Assembly: GCA_017626095.1 (NCBI GenBank)
Contig: JAGAJL010000012.1
Span: 248,001-312,000, forward strand
Source of the DNA: Lachnospiraceae bacterium
GTDB taxonomy: Bacteria; Bacillota; Clostridia; Lachnospirales; Lachnospiraceae
Length of the DNA stretch: 64,000 nucleotides
Reading direction: 5' to 3'
Shown: in pieces, positions 56,556 to 64,000 of the stretch
Position numbering within the stretch: position 1 is the stretch's first letter
Layout of the letters: every line of letters starts with the position of its first letter
Translations under genes and position numbers: made by a program
The notes under the pieces: model-generated
Told to the model about the DNA's origin: nothing
The model's database searches: none
The model's input: only the letters and a program-made list of their open reading frames with translations

Positions 56556-57317
56556 TCATTTATTTTGCTGATAAAAAGGATCGGCCGGATAGCTTCCCCA
56601 GAGCTTTTGCATGCCGCGCTGGATGGAATCTTTGGAGTTTTTCCAGTCGGCATCTTTATTTCGGTAGTCAAATTTTTCAACAAGCCAGGCAATATCTTCC
56701 CCCACCCGTTTCATGTTTTCCTGCATCAGTTCAAATAGAAGAGGATAAAATACCTCTTTTTGTTTATCATTTAATTGTCTGTCTGCTTCTGCGCAGATAT
56801 CTCCAAAATGATGGAGGCATAGCCCTTTACTTTTCTTTAACATTTCTGTCATTTCCTGATCTTTTTTATACATATAAAAGAAGGTGTCCAGATAACGTTG
56901 ATAAGTTGTGGAAAATGAATTGCAGATATAGCAGGACTGTTCTCTTTCTTTAATCCAGCTTGCCATGGAATTGGTGGTATCTGCATTTTTTTTCATTTTG
57001 TTCATAAGTGAAACCTTGCCGGGAGAAAACATTTTAACCTGTTTGTCCAGTTCCCGGTTGATTTGGACATAGTGGGTCTTTAAAATCCATGCATTTCCCA
57101 ATGTATTTCCGTATTCAAACATTTTTTTGAAATGGTTTCGGCAAAAGCCTGCCTGATCAGTCTGACTGCGCATATCGCTTTCCATATAGGATGAACCGGA
57201 ACCAAGGACAAGGTCCAAAAGATCCTGCTCTACATTTCTTTCAATGTAACAGAAAGGACATTCGTCATTTGCTAAAAAGGCATCGGTTAGTGGAATGGTA
57301 TACAATGTTTCTTTCAT
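56556..57317 (-). CDS. DUF6062-like cysteine-rich protein
   Basis: A 253-residue soluble protein. It begins MKETLYTIPLTDAFL and carries CPFCYIE (about residues 19-25), FCRNHF, CYIC and LCLHHF. The paired CxxC and CxxH motifs suggest two zinc sites, one in each half. The layout matches DUF6062 proteins of Lachnospiraceae (recalled, not searched). AAAGGAG lies at the right distance from the ATG at 57317; the frame extends upstream but without a ribosome site. It is flanked by half-copies of family B in inverted orientation, at 56488-56548 and 57483-57548. The function is unknown. Confidence 0.75.
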   Translation of the reverse strand: MKETLYTIPLTDAFLANDECPFCYIERNVEQDLLDLVLGSGSSYMESDMRSQTDQAGFCRNHFKKMFEYGNTLGNAWILKTHYVQINRELDKQVKMFSPGKVSLMNKMKKNADTTNSMASWIKEREQSCYICNSFSTTYQRYLDTFFYMYKKDQEMTEMLKKSKGLCLHHFGDICAEADRQLNDKQKEVFYPLLFELMQENMKRVGEDIAWLVEKFDYRNKDADWKNSKDSIQRGMQKLWGSYPADPFYQQNK

Positions 57318-57399
57318 AGGGGTCTCCTTTTGGATATGGGTTGTTTGGCATTTGATTTGTTTGCAATCAAAAGATATTTTATTTCTTTGGTACCAACGG

Positions 57400-57475
57400 A
57401 TTGCTGCGCATTTTATGTTTTCAGCATCTAAACCATTTGAAACTCGCCCAAACCGGGCTGCTTTTCGGATTTGTG
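57400..57475. repeat. Family C repeat, copy C5
   Basis: CAACGGATTGCTGCGCATTT, TATGTTTTCAGCATCTAAA, then GAAACTCGCCCAAACCGGG and CTGCTTTTCGGATT. The order matches C1 followed by C3. Confidence 0.6.
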
Positions 57476-57482
57476 TTTCCAA

Positions 57483-57548
57483 TAGATATCTTTGCTGCCT
57501 CATACTTTGTTTTCTAGACTTTCTAAGCGGTATGCGCACAAAGTATTA
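57483..57548. repeat. Half-copy of family B (B3)
   Basis: ATAGATATCTTTGCTGCCTC, ATACTTTGTTTTCTAGACTT, TCTAAGCGGTATGCGCACAA. It is the complement of the right half of B1 (3890-3955) with few changes. It is inverted with respect to B2 across the DUF6062-like gene. Confidence 0.7.
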
Positions 57549-57656
57549 TAATATTTAGTTTGTATTATTTTGTAGAAAAAATCAACTTTATTTTTGTTTC
57601 GTAAGCAGGATGCATATTTAGTTATTTTTTGCTGGTAAAACACAAGATGATGTGTT

Positions 57657-57698
57657 ATTATGTCATTCAAGAGGGGTTAAAGCCTTGAATGACATAAT
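57657..57698 (+). promoter_or_regulatory. Leader hairpin of the uracil permease gene
   Basis: A perfect 15-bp stem (57657-57671 with 57684-57698) and 12-base loop AGGGGTTAAAGC, followed by TATTTTCAT. It lies 30 bases before the uracil permease GTG. The T-rich end could act as attenuator; I see no clear match to PyrR sites or to a purine riboswitch. The rest of this gap holds C5 and B3. Confidence 0.5.
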
Positions 57699-57728
57699 TA
57701 TTTTCATACATGATGGGAGGAAAAAATA

Positions 57729-59063
57729 GTGGAGACACAAAAAACAGCTATCCGAGATGCCAAACAGCTTGGAATTCCCAAGATGCTTTTGTTAGGCTTG
57801 CAGCATATGTTTGCAATGTTTGGCGCAACAATTTTAGTTCCGATTTTAGTTAATGGTTATTTCGAAGGCGAAGGGTTATCGATTCAGGTTACTTTATTCT
57901 GTGCCGGCGTGGGAACATTATTTTTTCATGTTTGCTCCAAGTTAAAGGTACCTGCATTTCTCGGTTCATCCTTCGCATTTTTAGGCGGTTTTGCTTCTGT
58001 GGCAGCATTAAATACCGGAAAATATGCAGACATGACAATGGGTGAAAAGTTACCCTATGCATGCGGAGGTATTGTTGTTGCAGGACTTTTATATGTCGTA
58101 CTGGCGCTGATTATCAAAGCAGTCGGTATCAAGCGGGTTATGCGTTTCTTACCGCCTGTTGTGACCGGTCCGATGATTGTCTGTATCGGATTAAGCCTTG
58201 CTCCTTCTGCTATTTCCAATGCTTCCACCAACTGGATTTTAGCATTGATTGCATTGGCAGTTGTTGTAGTGTTCAATATCTGGGGCAAAGGGATGTTGAG
58301 AATCCTTCCCATTCTTTTGGGCGTTGTGATTTCCTATATTGTAGCAATCATTTTTCAGGCAGTCGGCTTTACAAATCCCGACGGAAGTGCAATTTTAAAC
58401 TTTTCCGGAGTTGCCAGTGCAAGTATCATCGGATTGCCGCCTTTCCAGCTTTGCAAATTTGATCTTACGGCGATTTTGGTAATGGCTCCGATTGCCATTG
58501 CTACCATGATGGAACATATTGGTGATGTTTCAGCGATTTCTGCTACCGTTGGCGAAAACTTCATTGAAGAACCGGGACTTCACCGTACCTTAATCGGAGA
58601 TGGTATCGCAACAGCATTTGCAGGTATCATCGGCGGTCCTGCCAATACAACATACGGAGAAAATACAGGCGTTCTGGAATTATCTCATGTTTATGATCCT
58701 TCGGTTGTTCGCTTGGCAGCCATATACGCTATTGTATTAAGTGCTTTCCCCAAGGTTGCTGAAATAATCGGTTCTCTTCCAGCTTCCATTATCGGTGGCA
58801 TCAGTTTTATTCTATATGGAATGATTTCCGCTATCGGTGTTCGCAATGTTGTTGAAAACCATGTTGATTTTAAAAAGTCACGCAATCTGATTATTGCAGC
58901 GGTTATCATGGTTTGCGGTTTGGGATTTACAAACGGTATCACATTTATGATTGGTTCTACCAGTGTTACCCTGACATCTCTTTCTATCGCAGCAATTGCC
59001 GGAATTATCTTGAATGCTGTTCTGCCCGGTAAGGATTATGAATTTAAAACAAGTGAAACATAA
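57729..59063 (+). CDS. uraA: Uracil/xanthine permease of the NCS2 family
   Basis: A 444-residue membrane transporter with 14 expected segments. Motifs: LGLQHMFAMFGATILVPILV at the start, FLGSSFAFLGG, and the NCS2 signature in the middle (FDLTAILVMAPIAIATMMEH, GDVSAISATVG) followed by GIGGPANTTYGENTG, which carries the substrate-binding Glu. It imports uracil or a related nucleobase with protons. The start is a GTG at 57729 after GGGAGG; 30 bases upstream stands a perfect leader hairpin. The symbol follows the closest functional class, and xanthine transport is also possible. Confidence 0.88.
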   Translation: METQKTAIRDAKQLGIPKMLLLGLQHMFAMFGATILVPILVNGYFEGEGLSIQVTLFCAGVGTLFFHVCSKLKVPAFLGSSFAFLGGFASVAALNTGKYADMTMGEKLPYACGGIVVAGLLYVVLALIIKAVGIKRVMRFLPPVVTGPMIVCIGLSLAPSAISNASTNWILALIALAVVVVFNIWGKGMLRILPILLGVVISYIVAIIFQAVGFTNPDGSAILNFSGVASASIIGLPPFQLCKFDLTAILVMAPIAIATMMEHIGDVSAISATVGENFIEEPGLHRTLIGDGIATAFAGIIGGPANTTYGENTGVLELSHVYDPSVVRLAAIYAIVLSAFPKVAEIIGSLPASIIGGISFILYGMISAIGVRNVVENHVDFKKSRNLIIAAVIMVCGLGFTNGITFMIGSTSVTLTSLSIAAIAGIILNAVLPGKDYEFKTSET

Positions 59064-59149
59064 TCGAAAAATAGTCGTATCAAAGAACAGAAAATAGAAT
59101 TGGCAAATCAAATAACAATGCCAAATGAAAAGCAAAATAAACATGTTTC

Positions 59150-59190
59150 AAAAACGTTCCGAAGATTTTAATCGGGACGTTTTTGTTTTT
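59150..59190 (+). terminator. Terminator after uraA
   Basis: CAAAAACGTTCCGA pairs with TCGGGACGTTTTTG, one G-T or mispair, loop of about 9 bases, then T-rich sequence. Confidence 0.8.
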
Positions 59191-59332
59191 GACAAAATAT
59201 GATAGACTGTAATAGAAAATAAGTTATACATTTTAAGCCTGACATCATAATCATCAGGAAAACGAAAGATTAAATGATAAATACTGTAAGGAAATATAAG
59301 GGGATAAGATAGAATAAGAGAAAGGATCCTAT

Positions 59333-59773
59333 ATGAAAGACAATAAGGGAAAAACAAAAGGAAAAGCAAATGTAACAGGGAAATCGAAAGAGCAGACAAA
59401 GGTGCAAACACACAAAAAGAAACCGGATTTTCCACTCCATTGGTATTATATGGCGACATCTGAAATCACGGTAGAAGATTTGAAGACTGCTGTTTCTTCA
59501 GATGATTATGACATCGAAATCTGGAAAGAAGCCGGTGTTTTGGAAGTCGGAATCGAAGAGAAAGCTTCTATGGACTTTGAGGCGTGTGAGCCGGATTTGA
59601 GAGACGAATACAGCAATCAGTTTTTAAAAGACCACGAGGTAAAGGCGTTATTCTTTGTTACGCTTCCGCCCATTGCGTTTGAAAAATGTGAAAAAGTCAT
59701 GCGAAAAATCATTTCTGCCAACGAAGGATTTTTCTGCGCCGACACAGACGATTTTACTCCCGTCATCGACTAG
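59333..59773 (+). CDS. Basic-tailed small protein of unknown function
   Basis: A 146-residue soluble protein. The first 35 residues are Lys-rich (KDNKGKTKGKANVTGKSKEQ) and likely disordered. The remainder begins PDFPLHWYYMATSEITVEDL and has a mixed alpha-beta pattern (DDYDIEIWKEAGVLEVGI, DHEVKALFFVTLPP, ISANEGFFCADTDDFTPVID). I do not recognise the family. AAAGGATCC is at the ribosome site. The E4 repeat begins 28 bases after the stop. Confidence 0.6.
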   Translation: MKDNKGKTKGKANVTGKSKEQTKVQTHKKKPDFPLHWYYMATSEITVEDLKTAVSSDDYDIEIWKEAGVLEVGIEEKASMDFEACEPDLRDEYSNQFLKDHEVKALFFVTLPPIAFEKCEKVMRKIISANEGFFCADTDDFTPVID

Positions 59774-59800
59774 CAGGGAAAAGGACGTTTGGAGACGGAC

Positions 59801-60026
59801 GTTAGCCGGGACTTGTATTCTCTCGAGTTTTGATTACGATATATAAGTTTATCTAAATATTTCGTGATGGTTTTTGGGCATCGGACGCACCGGTGCACCC
59901 GGACATCCATGTCCGACGTGCACCTTTCGCGACATCCATGTCGCGAATTGCTGAAATGAAACGAAATATTAAGATAAACTAATATATCTGCATAAAAAAC
60001 TCTCAAGAATACAAGTCCCAGCCAAC
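59801..60026. repeat. Family E structured repeat, copy E4
   Basis: Copy-specific arms at about 59801-59831 and 59995-60026 match with a few mismatches, including a perfect 14 bases GGGACTTGTATTCT. Core: GTTTATCTAAATATTTCG (59847), hairpin A (GGTGCAC 59892-59898 with GTGCACC 59918-59924), hairpin B CGCGACATCCATGTCGCG (59928-59945). Same orientation as E1. Confidence 0.75.
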
Positions 60027-60043
60027 TGTATGTTCCAATCTCA

Positions 60044-60170
60044 ATGGAGTGTTACGCGTTTTGAGCTCTTGCAATCCTAAAAACAGTTGAAATACGTGCT
60101 GATTGAACTGCTTTCGCCTGTTTTGCAGATTGCATGAAAAGTAGCATCTTTTAACTCTGAGATCATCTAT
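60044..60170. repeat. Family C repeat, copy C6, between E4 and E5
   Basis: GTGTTACGCGTTTTGAGCTC, TTGCAATCCTAAAAACAGT, then GTGCTGATTGAACTGCTTTC, GCCTGTTTTGCAGATTGCAT and CATCTTTTAACTCTGA. The two blocks stand in the family order. Confidence 0.55.
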
Positions 60171-60239
60171 ATGTAATATTCTGCTTTATGGAAATGGAAT
60201 TGATGGCAGCAGTAATAATGTATACTGCCGATTCACTAA

Positions 60240-60467
60240 GTTGCGGGAAGATATTGTATTTTACCACTATTTGGCGGAAGTTCATTAGTTTATCTTAATA
60301 TTCCGACAAAGTATCAGCACTTCGTGACATGGATGTCACGAAAGGCGCATCTAAGGCAGGATGCCGCATATGCGCCGTGTGCGTCCGGTTATTAAGACAT
60401 TGCTCGGAATATTTAGATAAACTTATGAACGAACGCATAGTGGAAAAATACAATATCTTCCCGCAAC
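60240..60467. repeat. Family E structured repeat, copy E5
   Basis: 31-base copy-specific arms at 60240-60270 and 60437-60467, one mismatch. Core opens AGTTTATCTTAATATTCCG (60288) with hairpin B CGTGACATGGATGTCACG (60323-60340) and hairpin A (GGCGCAT 60344-60350 with ATGCGCC 60370-60376). Same orientation as E2 and E3, opposite to E4. Confidence 0.8.
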
Positions 60468-60468
60468 G

Positions 60469-60513
60469 ACAGCAATGGCAGCGATGACAGCAATGGCAGC
60501 GATGACAGCGGTG
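60469..60513 (+). repeat. 18-bp tandem repeat before addB
   Basis: CAGCAATGGCAGCGATGA occurs two and a half times in a row. It lies between the E5 repeat and the addB start, and is open in the addB frame (MAAMTAMAAMTAV), which could mislead start prediction. Confidence 0.75.
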
Positions 60514-60549
60514 GACAAAAACAGGAAAGACAGTAAAAGGAAAGTTGAT

Positions 60550-63500
60550 ATGTCACTTCAGTTTTATATTGGTGCCTCCGGCACCGGAAAAAGTACAACT
60601 GTATATAAAGAAGTGTTAAAGCGTGCGAAACAAGAGCCTTTCAGACGCTTTTTTGTCATTGTTCCGGACCAGTTTACCATGCAGACCCAGAAGGTGCTCT
60701 GCCATCTGTCCGAGCATGGCGGAATCTTAAATGTGGAAGTATTGAGCTTCGGCCGACTGGCACATCGAATCTTTGAAGAACTTGGATTTGAGAGCCTGCC
60801 GAAACTGGATGATACCGGCAAAAATCTGATTCTTCGCAAAGTGGCTGCAGATTGTGACAAGCAGTTGTCGGTGGTTGGTGCCAATATGAAGAAAGTCGGA
60901 TATATTGCACAGGTGAAATCCATGATTTCGGAATTTGCACAGTATGGAATATCACCGGATGATCTGACAAAATTTTGTGAGCAGACAAAAGAAAAAGGAA
61001 ATCTTAGCGCCAAGCTGTCGGATTTGCAGATTTTATACAGAGGGTACAAAAAATATATTGCGGATAAATTTATCACAACCGAGGAAAGCATGGATGTGTT
61101 GGTGAAAAATTTGCATCGGTCAGCTTTGGTTCGGGACAGTGTTGTTGTGTTTGACGGTTTTACCGGTTTTACGCCCATACAGGAGCGTTTGCTGCAGGAA
61201 ATGATGCTTCTTTGCAGTCAGGTGATTGTGACGCTGTTGGGTGATACAAAAGAGGACCTGGCTGACGGTGATATCACGCAGAGCATGTATTATCTGACGG
61301 CGAAAGCCTATCGGAGATTGTGTAAGCTTGCCGCCGATCAAAATACGGAACGAGACGAGGATGTCGTTTTGACAAAAAGACCGGCTGTGCGGTTTGAAAA
61401 TCGGCCTGGACTTGCTCATTTAGAGCAAAATCTGTTTCGTCAGCATCTTAATCCAAAGGTTTCCTGCAAAGAACAGATTTCACTGATTCGCTGTACAAAT
61501 CCCAAGACTGAGATTGACTGGGTGTGTCTGAACATCCGGCGCTTAATACGGGAGAGGGGGTATTGTTATCGTGATTTTGCCGTTATAACGGGTGATTTAG
61601 AAGCCTATGGTCAAATACTTAGGGAAAGCTTTGCAGAGCAGAAAATTCCCCTCTTTCTGGATCAGAATAAAAGTCTGTTATTCCATCCGTTGATGGTATT
61701 TTTGTTGGGCATTATAAAAGTTCTGACAACGGATTTTTCTTATGATGCCGTTATGGAGCTTTTGCGTGTCGGATATTTTAATCTGCAAGAAGAGCAGATT
61801 GACTTATTTGAGACTTTTATCTCAAGCCGTGGAATACGAGGAAAAAGAAAATACCAGACTTCTTTTTGCGAGATGAGAAACAGAGAAAACGAAAAAAATG
61901 GGTTAGAAAATCCTGAAGAAGCGGCGGAAGCGGTTCGTAAAGAACTGATATCCTGTCTGCAGCCGTTTTTAAATATGACAGATAAAAACGCCAGAAACTA
62001 TACCCGGTTGCTGTATGACATTTGTGTCAGATTGAATTTAGAAGAAAAACTGCAGAAGCAGGCAGATGATTTTTTGACAAAAAACATGCCGGCACGTGCA
62101 AAAGAGTACGAACAGGTATATGGTGCCGTAATGACTTTGTTTGATCAGATTTATGCCTTATTGGATGAGGAAATGGCACTGGATGAATACGGAGAGATTT
62201 TAAAGGCCGGATTTGCGGAGCTGAAAGTCGGAAGTATTCCGCAGAGTGTGGATCAGGTGATTGCCGGCGATTTGGAGCGTACGCGTTTAAAACCAATCAA
62301 GGTGTTATTTGTTGTTGGGGTAAATGACGGGATTATTCCCGGACATGGTTCGAGCGGAGGCATTTTGTCGGATTTAGAGAGAACCCTTCTGACAGATCTG
62401 GGTGCGGAGCTTGCACCGACACCACGTCAGAAAAGCTTTGAGGAAAGACTGTATCTTTATATGAATATGACGCAACCGTCAGAAAACCTGATCCTTTCTT
62501 TTTCGGAGGTTGATGAAGGCGGTAATCAATTACGGCCATCTTATTTGATACATACCGTTTCCAAATTGTTTTCCGATTTGGAGGTTATGACCGTTACCGA
62601 TGCGGATATGCTCGGGGCGGTGGAGAGTGAGGAAAGCGGATTAAAGCTTTTGTCGCGCCTGATGCGGGAGTATGTTTCCGGCATTGTTTTTCGTGATTCC
62701 AAAGAATGGGAAAAGCTTCTTTGCCTTGCCAAAATTTATAAAGATCAGGAGATTTTTGAAAAGCTTTTAGACTCTGCTTTTTTTCAATACCGGGGTGGAA
62801 AGCTTTCGCAAGGTGTTGCAAAAGCACTGTTTGGAGAAAAGCTGTATACCAGTGTCAGCCGGCTGGAAACATTCAGTGCCTGTGCATATGAGCACTTTTT
62901 GAAATATGGTCTGAAGCTCAAAGAGGAGGAGACGTTTGATTTTTCACTGACGGATTTGGGTAATTTATATCATGATACACTTTATCAGTTTGGTAATTAT
63001 CTTAGCGTAAAGGGATATGACTGGAATTCGTATAAAAAAGAAGAGGCAGATGCCTTTGTTGATGATGCGGTGGAACGATTTGCAAAGGAATACCGAAATA
63101 CGGTTTTGCTGGATACGGCACGTAATGAGGCATTGAAAGAGAGAACCAAGGATATTTTAAAGACAACGTTAGACAGTCTTTCTTATCAATTAGGAAAGGG
63201 TGATTTTGTTCCGGCAGATTATGAGCTAAAGTTTCAATATATGGAGAATCCCAGGCTTTACGGAAGCATCGATCGTCTGGATATTGCGCAGGATAAGAAT
63301 GGAATTTATGTGAAGATTTTGGATTATAAATCGGGAAAACACAGCTTTGATATTGCGCGTTTGTATCATGGGCTGGATTTACAGCTGTCAGTTTATATGA
63401 ATGGCGCTGTTGCCGCATGGCAAAAAAAGAATCCGGATAAAAAGGTCATTCCTTGTGCCTGCTTTTTTTATGAAATTGCAGACCCCATGCCGGTTGGAGA

Positions 63501-63978
63501 TACGACAGAAAATCCACTGGAACGAAGGGAAAGAATTCACAAAGAACTTCGGGTGCAGGGCTTGATCCTGGAGAATGACGAAGTACTGAAACATCTGGAT
63601 TCAACACAGGAAACCGAATCATCGGTGATTCCGGTAAAATATAAGAAAAACGGAGAACTGGCAAGTGCTTCGCAAACAGCAACTGCAGAACAGTTTGAAT
63701 TGATTCGCCAATTTACGGATGCGAAGGTGAGAAAAATCGGACAGGATATCCTGAATGGAAAAATCGATATCAATCCGGTCATGGAGCAGTCTGCGCAGAG
63801 CAGTTGTCAGTATTGTGCTTATAAAGGTATATGCGGATTTGATAAAAAACTCCCCGGTTATAAAGAGCGCGAGATGCTTCTTAAGGGTGATCAGGTATAT
63901 GAAGAAATAAAAAAGGAGCTGACTGAGGATGGAATTTACGACAGATCAGAAAAAGGTCATAACGATTCGAAATCATAA
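60550..63978 (+). CDS. addB: ATP-dependent helicase/deoxyribonuclease subunit B
   Basis: An 1142-residue subunit of the AddAB recombination nuclease-helicase. The Walker A loop GASGTGKST is at residues 8-16 of the start MSLQFYIGASGTGKS. The C-terminal nuclease has GSIDRLDI, ILDYKSG and GLDLQLSVYM, the PD-(D/E)XK core. The iron-sulfur cysteines are in FSACAYEHF and CQYCAYKGIC, a Cys plus CxxCxxxxxC pattern as expected. AddAB processes double-strand breaks and recognises Chi. AGGAAAG precedes the ATG at 60550; the 25 codons upstream are an 18-bp repeat and not conserved. It overlaps addA by 50 bases. Confidence 0.96.
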   Translation: MSLQFYIGASGTGKSTTVYKEVLKRAKQEPFRRFFVIVPDQFTMQTQKVLCHLSEHGGILNVEVLSFGRLAHRIFEELGFESLPKLDDTGKNLILRKVAADCDKQLSVVGANMKKVGYIAQVKSMISEFAQYGISPDDLTKFCEQTKEKGNLSAKLSDLQILYRGYKKYIADKFITTEESMDVLVKNLHRSALVRDSVVVFDGFTGFTPIQERLLQEMMLLCSQVIVTLLGDTKEDLADGDITQSMYYLTAKAYRRLCKLAADQNTERDEDVVLTKRPAVRFENRPGLAHLEQNLFRQHLNPKVSCKEQISLIRCTNPKTEIDWVCLNIRRLIRERGYCYRDFAVITGDLEAYGQILRESFAEQKIPLFLDQNKSLLFHPLMVFLLGIIKVLTTDFSYDAVMELLRVGYFNLQEEQIDLFETFISSRGIRGKRKYQTSFCEMRNRENEKNGLENPEEAAEAVRKELISCLQPFLNMTDKNARNYTRLLYDICVRLNLEEKLQKQADDFLTKNMPARAKEYEQVYGAVMTLFDQIYALLDEEMALDEYGEILKAGFAELKVGSIPQSVDQVIAGDLERTRLKPIKVLFVVGVNDGIIPGHGSSGGILSDLERTLLTDLGAELAPTPRQKSFEERLYLYMNMTQPSENLILSFSEVDEGGNQLRPSYLIHTVSKLFSDLEVMTVTDADMLGAVESEESGLKLLSRLMREYVSGIVFRDSKEWEKLLCLAKIYKDQEIFEKLLDSAFFQYRGGKLSQGVAKALFGEKLYTSVSRLETFSACAYEHFLKYGLKLKEEETFDFSLTDLGNLYHDTLYQFGNYLSVKGYDWNSYKKEEADAFVDDAVERFAKEYRNTVLLDTARNEALKERTKDILKTTLDSLSYQLGKGDFVPADYELKFQYMENPRLYGSIDRLDIAQDKNGIYVKILDYKSGKHSFDIARLYHGLDLQLSVYMNGAVAAWQKKNPDKKVIPCACFFYEIADPMPVGDTTENPLERRERIHKELRVQGLILENDEVLKHLDSTQETESSVIPVKYKKNGELASASQTATAEQFELIRQFTDAKVRKIGQDILNGKIDINPVMEQSAQSSCQYCAYKGICGFDKKLPGYKEREMLLKGDQVYEEIKKELTEDGIYDRSEKGHNDSKS

Positions 63979-64000
63979 TGTATTGGTTTCCGCAGCAGCC
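63929..64000 (+). CDS. addA: ATP-dependent helicase/nuclease subunit A, N-terminal fragment
   Basis: The first 24 codons (MEFTTDQKKVITIRNHNVLV, then SAAA) match the AddA N-terminus that precedes the Walker A motif (ILVSAAAGSGKT). The window ends before the glycines. The ATG lies inside addB (50-base overlap) with AGGAG 10 bases upstream, the coupling usual for addB-addA. Confidence 0.88.
   Translation, partial: MEFTTDQKKVITIRNHNVLVSAAA

Noticed and set aside
56556-57317. Transposon carrying the DUF6062-like gene between B2 and B3
   Set aside because: The flanking half-copies are inverted but there is no transposase and no target-site duplication that I can see. It is reported only as an inference.
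60475-60549. AddB start 25 codons earlier
   Set aside because: The extra codons are an 18-bp tandem repeat, whereas the ATG at 60550 starts the conserved GASGTGKST region with a ribosome site.

Overview
The window looks like a chromosomal segment of a low-GC Gram-positive anaerobe of the class Clostridia, most likely Lachnospiraceae. This rests on LL-diaminopimelate aminotransferase next to DapF, GatCAB together with a GlnRS of the clostridial type, AddAB, Hsp33, PdaB-like and YfbK-like proteins, and several small families (DUF6062-like, DUF6106-like, an Rpn-like protein) that I associate with Lachnospiraceae. No phage, plasmid, rRNA, tRNA or CRISPR locus is visible. Most genes have strong AGGAGG-type ribosome binding sites, which I used to choose starts.

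Layout. 0.2-17 kb is a cell-envelope block: three polytopic GT-C-like membrane proteins (a fourth lies at 33.7 kb), a CgeB-like glycosyltransferase, a response regulator convergent with a hybrid histidine kinase, zinc-ribbon membrane proteins, a polysaccharide deacetylase, an MBOAT acyltransferase with its SGNH-like partner, and a 1024-residue repeat-rich surface protein. 17-29 kb is metabolic: hisC, a COG2426 membrane protein, a methyltransferase, hslO, nadE, glnA with an ANTAR regulator, dapF and dapL. 29-36 kb holds an Rpn-like remnant, a sigma factor/anti-sigma/VWA-lipoprotein operon and a large membrane protein whose ribosome binding site lies in a hairpin. 36-44 kb holds gatCAB, a CE2-like SGNH esterase, small proteins and guaB. 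44-53 kb holds a GGDEF-EAL protein, a DUF2339 protein, glnS, a DUF2225 protein and a MocR-type regulator. 53-64 kb holds a decayed leucine-rich-repeat surface protein, a TetR regulator, a DUF6062-like protein, a uracil permease and addB with the start of addA.

The most unusual feature is in the intergenic DNA. Nearly every long gap is filled by structured repeats. Five copies of one element, about 213-228 bp each (called E here), carry a conserved core with two hairpins whose stems change in a compensatory way between copies. The core is enclosed by outer arms of 25-31 nt that are perfectly or nearly perfectly self-complementary within a copy but unrelated between copies. A second element with a different core (D) and a third family (B) have the same architecture. 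Two more families are dispersed repeats of about 100 bp (C) and a motif that begins exactly at TAG stop codons (F). I do not recognise a named family for any of these.

Functional links. The kinase/regulator pair, the GGDEF-EAL protein and the sigma/anti-sigma/VWA operon are sensing modules, while the GT-C proteins, MBOAT/SGNH pair and large surface proteins suggest active building and decoration of surface glycans. Nitrogen and amide metabolism is well represented (glnA with ANTAR, nadE, gatCAB, glnS, dapF/dapL).
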